Assembly (NCBI GenBank): GCA_027069135.1
Contig: JALXFE010000599.1
Span: 1 to 35,396, forward strand
From: Thermoanaerobaculia bacterium
GTDB taxonomy: Bacteria > Acidobacteriota > Thermoanaerobaculia > Multivoradales > JAHZIX01
Reading direction: 5' to 3'
Length of the DNA stretch: 35,396 nucleotides
Below are positions 31,105-35,396 of the stretch, piece after piece (position 1 is the first letter of the stretch; each line of letters starts with the position of its first letter). Under the pieces are notes generated by a model. That model saw nothing but the letters and a program-made list of their open reading frames with translations, had not been told where the DNA came from and ran no database searches. Position numbers and translations under genes: made by a program.

Positions 31105-32310
31105 ATGAGTATCGCAGAAGCATCCCCCGTTCCGGAGGCCCAAGACATCCGAGCTTTGGGCTCCTCGGAGACCCCTCGTCCGGCGATCTCCGAAGCTCGG
31201 CGCATCGTGGTCAAGTTGGGAACCCGGGTCCTCACCGACAAAGATGGGTACTTAGCCAGCGCGCGCGTCGGAGCCCTGGTGGCGACAGCGGCGGCCATCC
31301 GCCAATCCGGCCGGGAAGTGATGCTGGTCAGCTCCGGCGCATTGGCCCTCGGCTGCAAGGTCTTGGGCTACGAAATCCCACCCAACCGCCCGGATCTGCG
31401 CAGGGCCTGTGCCGCCGTCGGCCAGACTCAGCTCACCGCCCTCTACGAGCACCGCCTGAGCCTCCACGGCCTGGTCGGGGCGCAGGTCCTGGTCAGCGAG
31501 AGTGATTTCGACGACCGCGACCGCAATCTCAAGCTCCGCAGGACCTTGGACGCTCTGCTCCAGCGCGGCGTCGTCCCCATCGTCAACGAAAATGACGCCA
31601 TCGCTGCCGCGGACCTCCCCTCCGTCGATGGCACCCACCGACCCGTGTTCGGCGAAAACGACCGTCTGGCGGCGCTGGTCTCGAGCGCTGTCAAGGCAGA
31701 TCTCCTGGTGCTCCTGACCAACGTCTCCGGTGTCTTCGACGCCAACCCCCTGGAAAATCCGGAGGCCAAGCTGCTCACCACCATCGAGGACTCGAGTGTG
31801 CTGTCGGCCTGCACCGGGGCGGGCTCCCTGGTCAGCCGGGGCGGTATGCGGTGCAAGGTGGAGGCGGCCTTGATCGCATCCTCCGGCGGCTGCCATGCGG
31901 TGATCGCCAGTGGCGTCGACCCGGGAGTCTTCTCCCATCTGATGGCCGGGGAAGATGTCGGGACGTGGTTTCCGGCCCAAGGAAATCTGGACAGCCGAGA
32001 CCGCTGGATCGCCTATTCCACCGCCATAAGAGGCGTGCTCCACCTGGACGCCGGAGCGGTCCGGGCCCTTCGCGAGCGCAACGCTTCCTTGTTGGCCAAA
32101 GGCCTCGTGGCGGTGGATGGAGAGTTCGGTCCCGGGGACGTGGTGGAGCTGCGAGGCCCGGGCCGGGAGCTCGTCGGCCGGGGATTGATCCGCTTCAGCG
32201 CCGCCGGTGTCGACCGCTGGCGCCAGGGCAAGGCACCGGCGGAAGCGGCGGGCCAGAGCACCTTGATCCGCCGCAATTTCATCGTCCTGGCACCGGAAGG
32301 GGAGCATTGA
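31105..32310 (+). CDS. proB: Glutamate 5-kinase ProB
   Basis: ProB phosphorylates glutamate in the first step of proline synthesis and is usually feedback-inhibited by proline. The 401-residue product has the amino acid kinase motifs VVKLGTRVLT, LVSSGALALG, RRACAAVGQ, NENDAIA and FGENDRLAALVSSAV. The LLTNVSGVFDANP block is followed by SLVSRGGMRCKVEAA. A C-terminal PUA domain (from about residue 300) is present. An N-terminal extension of about 30 residues precedes the kinase core. The ATG at 31105 is 7 bases after GGAGG and was preferred over 31054. proA starts 2 bases after the stop. Confidence 0.95.
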   Translation: MSIAEASPVPEAQDIRALGSSETPRPAISEARRIVVKLGTRVLTDKDGYLASARVGALVATAAAIRQSGREVMLVSSGALALGCKVLGYEIPPNRPDLRRACAAVGQTQLTALYEHRLSLHGLVGAQVLVSESDFDDRDRNLKLRRTLDALLQRGVVPIVNENDAIAAADLPSVDGTHRPVFGENDRLAALVSSAVKADLLVLLTNVSGVFDANPLENPEAKLLTTIEDSSVLSACTGAGSLVSRGGMRCKVEAALIASSGGCHAVIASGVDPGVFSHLMAGEDVGTWFPAQGNLDSRDRWIAYSTAIRGVLHLDAGAVRALRERNASLLAKGLVAVDGEFGPGDVVELRGPGRELVGRGLIRFSAAGVDRWRQGKAPAEAAGQSTLIRRNFIVLAPEGEH

Positions 32311-32312
32311 GC

Positions 32313-33602
32313 ATGGATATCCAACCTGAGACTCTCGCCGCCTCTGTGCGCAAGGCTCAGCGCTCCTTCGGAAGTAGCCGCGGCGAGCAACGCTCCGCCG
32401 TATTGCTGCGCCTGGCCACGATCTTGGTAGACCGGGAAGCCTCGTTGCTCCAAGCCAACCGCCGGGATCTCGAGGCGGCCGATGAGAGCGGTCTGACGGG
32501 AACCCTCCTCAAACGGCTGGCGTTGACTCCGGAGAAGCTCGCGACCCTGCGCGAAGGCGTCTTGCAGCTGGCAGCTCAAGAAGACCCCCTCGGACGGGCG
32601 CTGCGTCGCACCGAGCTCGATGACGGCCTCCTCCTGACCCAGGTCGCGAGCCCCTTGGGAGTGCTGTTGATCATTTTTGAAAGCCGCCCCGACGCGGTGA
32701 TCCAAATCGGATCCCTGGCCCTGCGCACCGGCAATGGCGTGATCCTCAAAGGCGGCTCCGAGGCCCTGCACTCCAACCGAGCCCTGGTCGACTGCCTCCG
32801 CCAAGCCTTGGAAGAGGAGGGGCAACCGGCAGATGCCGTCGTGGGCATCGAGGGACGCCAAGCCGTCGCCGAGCTTCTGGCCCTGGACCACCACATCGAC
32901 CTGGTCATCCCCCGAGGTTCCGGAAAGCTGGTGCGGTCCATCCAAAGCTCTACGCGCATACCCGTCCTCGGCCATGCGGAGGGGATCTGCCACCTATATC
33001 TCGACGCCTCCGCCGATCCAGCGATGGCGGCGCGTCTGGCGGTGGACGGCAAATGCAGCTACCCCTCCGCCTGCAACGCCACCGAGACCCTGCTGGTCCA
33101 TCACGCCTTCCTTCCCCACCTTGCCAAGATCGGTGAGGCATTGGCCACCGAAGGTGTGAAGATCCAGGCGGACGACCGTTCCCACCCCCACATTGCCGGT
33201 GCCCAACTGGCTCACGAGTCGGCCTGGACGACGGAGTGGGGAGACCTGACCCTGGGAGTCCGGGTGGTCGATAGCCTGGAAGAGGCCATCGACCATATCC
33301 ACCGCTACGGCAGCGCCCATACGGACGCCATCGTCACCGAGGACGACCTGGCCGCGGAACGCTTCCTCCAAGAAGTGGACTCCGCCTCGGTCTTCGCCAA
33401 CGCCTCCACCCGTTTCGCGGACGGCTTCCGCTATGGCCTGGGAGCCGAGGTCGGCATCGCCACCGGGAGAATCCACGCCCGGGGCCCGGTCGGCGTCGAT
33501 GGCCTCCTCACCACCCGCTGGTTGCTGCGCGGCGAAGGTCAGACCACCGGCGATTACGGCCCCGGAAAACGAGCCTTCACACACCGGCAGCTGGCGGTCT
33601 GA
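32313..33602 (+). CDS. proA: Gamma-glutamyl phosphate reductase ProA
   Basis: ProA reduces gamma-glutamyl phosphate with NADPH to glutamate-5-semialdehyde, the second step of proline synthesis. The 429-residue protein has SPLGVLLIIFESRPDAV, RTGNGVILKGGSEALHSN, VIPRGSGKLVRSIQ and the catalytic-cysteine motif YPSACNATETLL (C254). The C-terminal VFANASTRFADGFRYGLGAEVG and ARGPVGVDGLLTTRW are also typical. It follows proB with a 2-base gap. HepT converges on its 3' end 11 bases away. No proC is present in the window. Confidence 0.96.
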   Translation: MDIQPETLAASVRKAQRSFGSSRGEQRSAVLLRLATILVDREASLLQANRRDLEAADESGLTGTLLKRLALTPEKLATLREGVLQLAAQEDPLGRALRRTELDDGLLLTQVASPLGVLLIIFESRPDAVIQIGSLALRTGNGVILKGGSEALHSNRALVDCLRQALEEEGQPADAVVGIEGRQAVAELLALDHHIDLVIPRGSGKLVRSIQSSTRIPVLGHAEGICHLYLDASADPAMAARLAVDGKCSYPSACNATETLLVHHAFLPHLAKIGEALATEGVKIQADDRSHPHIAGAQLAHESAWTTEWGDLTLGVRVVDSLEEAIDHIHRYGSAHTDAIVTEDDLAAERFLQEVDSASVFANASTRFADGFRYGLGAEVGIATGRIHARGPVGVDGLLTTRWLLRGEGQTTGDYGPGKRAFTHRQLAV

Positions 33603-33613
33603 GACGGGAGTAC

Positions 33614-33946
33614 CTAGAAAGACACCAAGGGAAGGATGTTCTCAACCAAGGCTGGTAGGTCCCGCTCCAGGGTTCTCCAGATTTCATCTATATCGACACC
33701 GTCGTAGTTGTGAATGACAATGTCTCGTAGTCCAGCCGCTTGGCGCCAAGGGATGTTCGGGTGTCGTTGGCGGAACTCCGGTGAAAGGCGTTTTACTGCC
33801 TCCCCGAGTACCAGTAGTTGGTGAAGGACCGCGGATTGGGTTTTGAGATCCACGAGGAACTCGTCCCGTGAGACCGAGGTTCCAAATTCTATCGCTCGGC
33901 GAGCCGCTTCGACAATATCTAATAAGGTCGCCTCATCCCTGGGCAT
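33614..33946 (-). CDS. hepT: HepT-like toxin (DUF86 family)
   Basis: The 110-residue helical protein is a HEPN-type RNase of the DUF86 family. Its catalytic R-x4-H motif is R74-DIVI-H79 followed by NY81. Other family-like segments are LLDIVEAARRAIEFG and LLVLGEAVKRLSPEF. The partner nucleotidyltransferase gene lies just upstream with a 14-base overlap. In characterised pairs MntA adds AMP to the Tyr next to the HEPN motif (Y81 here) and blocks the toxin. The motif is intact, so the toxin should be active. Confidence 0.87.
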   Translation of the reverse strand: MPRDEATLLDIVEAARRAIEFGTSVSRDEFLVDLKTQSAVLHQLLVLGEAVKRLSPEFRQRHPNIPWRQAAGLRDIVIHNYDGVDIDEIWRTLERDLPALVENILPLVSF

Positions 33947-34313
33947 AGATGGTCCTCGCCTCGTCGAGGATGGCTTCGCGGCGGGGACGATTGCGGCTCG
34001 CTTCGATAGCCCTTCGGTTCACCAGATCTACCTTACGACCGACGAGCCTAGCCAATTCATCTTGCATCGCCACCCGGTCAAAGAGGCTCCACTTAGCTCC
34101 CGGTGAGAACGTCACTAAGAAATCGACATCGCTCCCCGGCCGAAAATCCCCTCGAAGAATCGATCCGAAGAGTGCCAACTCCTCAACCCTCCAACGATCG
34201 CAGAAGCTTGACAAGTCTCGCACCCCAAGACGACTCAGGCGTGCAACGTCTCCGAGCATGATGGACTGTCGAGTCGGCGTGCTGGAAATCTCTTGGTGTT
34301 TCTTCCCTTGCAT
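33933..34313 (-). CDS. mntA: MntA-like nucleotidyltransferase antitoxin
   Basis: The 126-residue protein has a minimal nucleotidyltransferase fold. The GSx10DxD motif is complete: G50-S51 in LALFGSILRGDFRPG, then D62 and D64 in SDVDFLV. A third acidic position is plausible in GRKVDLV. It would AMPylate the HepT toxin encoded directly downstream. Its end overlaps the hepT start by 14 bases. An internal ATG at 34259 (MLGDVARLSRLGV) would trim 18 unconserved residues and is a realistic alternative start. Confidence 0.85.
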   Translation of the reverse strand: MQGKKHQEISSTPTRQSIMLGDVARLSRLGVRDLSSFCDRWRVEELALFGSILRGDFRPGSDVDFLVTFSPGAKWSLFDRVAMQDELARLVGRKVDLVNRRAIEASRNRPRREAILDEARTIYAQG

Positions 34314-34470
34314 CTCGGTGCCTAACTACTTTCGAGCACCGCATTGCCCAGAAAACGAGCCGTGCCCTTCCTGAGCTTCGAGGCTATCATTGCCGCACGC
34401 TCACCCGGCCCCCGAAGGCCTGGACACAGCCCAGATCAGAGCCCAAACCACCACCAAGGAGACCCGGACC

Positions 34471-35023
34471 ATGCTCTTCACCCCCGCATTTGCAAAGCGT
34501 GCTGCAAGCTTCTTGTGGGTAGTTCTTTCCGCCCTCGGGGCGAGCCTCTCGGTGCCATCCCCCGACCTTTCGGCGGATCGCCGGACTACGAAAAGATCCG
34601 GCAACGGGTCCGGGCGGTCTATCCGAAAGAAGGCACCCGGGTCACCTTCCCGGAGCTGGGCCTCGAAGTGCTCAACCTCCACCACGGCAGGGGCCGCAAG
34701 CCCTTGGTTGAGAATCTGGGCCTGATCGTCCGCCTGGGCAACTTCAAGGTTCTCCATGTTGGGGATACAGAAATCACCCGCGAAGAGCTCGCCGCCACCG
34801 GTCTGGCAGAAAATGCCATCGACCTGGCCTTGATCCCGGACTGGCTTCTCGTATATCCCCCCTGGAAAGGAATGGTGGAATCCATCCTCCGGCCCCGACA
34901 CCTGGTGGGGCTCACCTCCGAGCCCAATACGGCCCCGAAGACTTCCGACGGATCCGCCAGGCCAGCCCGGGGGTTGTGATTTTCCAAGAAAAACTCGAGG
35001 TCCGTAGTTTCACGAGCGGCTGA
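34471..35023 (+). pseudogene. UlaG-like MBL-fold hydrolase gene, deleted and frameshifted
   Basis: An ATG at 34471 with GGAG upstream opens a signal-peptide-like start (MLFTPAFAKRAASFLW, ending ALGASLS). Within about 90 bases the sense frame shifts to YEKIRQRVRAVYPKEGT. That frame continues as LHVGDTEITREELAATGLAE, the C-terminal half of UlaG-like MBL hydrolases. The N-terminal metal motif HxHxDH is missing, so roughly 100 residues are deleted. A second shift near 34915 moves to a frame ending YGPEDFRRIRQ, VVIFQEKLEVRSF and TGA at 35021. With the metal site gone the gene cannot be active. Confidence 0.75.
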
Positions 35024-35113
35024 TCCTTGTCCCCTGTGATCGCTGCGAACCAAGCCTACTTGATCGGCGTCCTGGGGACCTACTGGTGCCTGCAGCAAGG
35101 AAGTGACCTGCTG

Positions 35114-35144
35114 TTGTGATCTATCGAGGGCTGAAAGCTATAAT
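35114..35144 (+). promoter_or_regulatory. Promoter candidate for the DUF2442 gene
   Basis: A perfect TATAAT (35139-35144) is preceded by TTGTGA (35114-35119) at 19 bases, slightly long. Transcription would start near 35151, just before a 13-base tandem duplication, giving a leader of about 50 bases to the ATG at 35204. Confidence 0.4.
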
Positions 35145-35153
35145 CGTCCCGAA

Positions 35154-35179
35154 CGGGAGACGGCGTCGGGAGACGGCGT
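35154..35179. repeat. Perfect 13-base tandem duplication
   Basis: CGGGAGACGGCGT occurs twice in direct succession (35154-35166 and 35167-35179). It lies between the TATAAT box and the ribosome-binding site of the DUF2442 gene, so it is in the presumed leader. Confidence 0.85.
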
Positions 35180-35203
35180 GATTTCACCAAGAGGTAATAC
35201 TCG

Positions 35204-35396
35204 ATGTACCAACCCATAGAAGTGACAGCGCTTCCGGGCTACCGACTCAAGATGACCTACTCGGATGGCGCAGCTGGCGAGGTGGACCTGTCGGATTTGG
35301 CGGGTCGGGGTGTCTTTGCACTCTGGGACCAGCCGGGTGCCTTCGAAAGCGTCCGCGTTACGCCCTGGCGGGCGATCGCCTGGTCGGACGATGTCG
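35204..35396 (+). CDS. DUF2442 family protein (N-terminal part, cut by window edge)
   Basis: The 64 visible residues match DUF2442. They begin YQPIEVTALPGYRLKMTY, then SDGAAGEVDLSDL, GVFALWDQPGAFESV and the closing WRAIAWSDDV. These small proteins are often encoded next to DUF4160 or in toxin-antitoxin neighbourhoods, and their function is unknown. AGAGG lies upstream of the ATG. No DUF4160-like gene is seen directly upstream, where the UlaG-like remnant lies. The gene runs off the right edge. Confidence 0.82.
   Translation, partial: MYQPIEVTALPGYRLKMTYSDGAAGEVDLSDLAGRGVFALWDQPGAFESVRVTPWRAIAWSDDV

Noticed and set aside
31252-32307. 351-codon minus-strand frame opposite proB
   Set aside because: Antisense shadow; proB motifs on the plus strand are complete.

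Overview
The window is GC-rich, gene-dense bacterial chromosome. Its gene content suggests a Gram-negative, aerobic or microaerobic member of a deep-branching phylum, most likely Acidobacteriota; this is inference only. The clues are an outer-membrane protein joining a peptidase, a TolB-like propeller and a barrel; an FG-GAP/ASPIC-UnbV secreted protein; an EF-G carrying HIDSGKTT as in the mitochondrial/spirochaete subfamily; an unusual cbb3 oxidase; and TTG and GTG starts. No rRNA, tRNA or CRISPR array was seen.

Layout. Positions 1-2870 (minus strand) hold an operon of two metallo-beta-lactamase-fold enzymes followed by purS, purQ and the start of purL. Positions 3036-7140 (minus) hold a three-gene envelope module: TPR lipoprotein, periplasmic protein, and peptidase/propeller/barrel fusion. 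Positions 7378-11245 (plus) hold dprA, a decayed antitoxin-like stretch, trmFO and xerC. Positions 11290-11966 hold a broken IS1380-type transposase. Then come a divergent FG-GAP/ASPIC protein (minus), EF-G with a translationally coupled P-loop ATPase and a clear terminator, and a membrane fatty acid desaturase. Positions 18081-26809 hold a high-affinity oxidase locus: a divergent polyferredoxin, then a membrane protein, a dihaem cytochrome c lipoprotein, ccoN, ccoO, a ccoS-like gene, a 48-residue membrane peptide, ccoI and a DsbD_2/TauE-like protein. Positions 26906-28482 are accessory: a frameshifted unknown gene and a ParD/ParE-like toxin-antitoxin pair. fadJ and proBA follow. The right end is accessory again: a MntA/HepT pair, a wrecked UlaG-like hydrolase gene and a DUF2442 gene cut by the window edge.

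The most interesting signal lies between fadJ and proBA (30845-31049). A promoter with its -35 box on the fadJ stop codon reads into an apparently leaderless 35-codon ORF with six proline codons. Three RNA segments that can pair 1:2 or 2:3, and an intrinsic terminator (3:4), follow in front of proB. This is the layout of a ribosome-mediated attenuator responding to proline supply. Other notable points: a palindrome exactly filling the -35/-10 spacer of the pur-operon promoter; a palindromic repeat inserted in frame in ccoI; CcoN with Gln where Glu is expected; and the absence of a recognisable ccoP.
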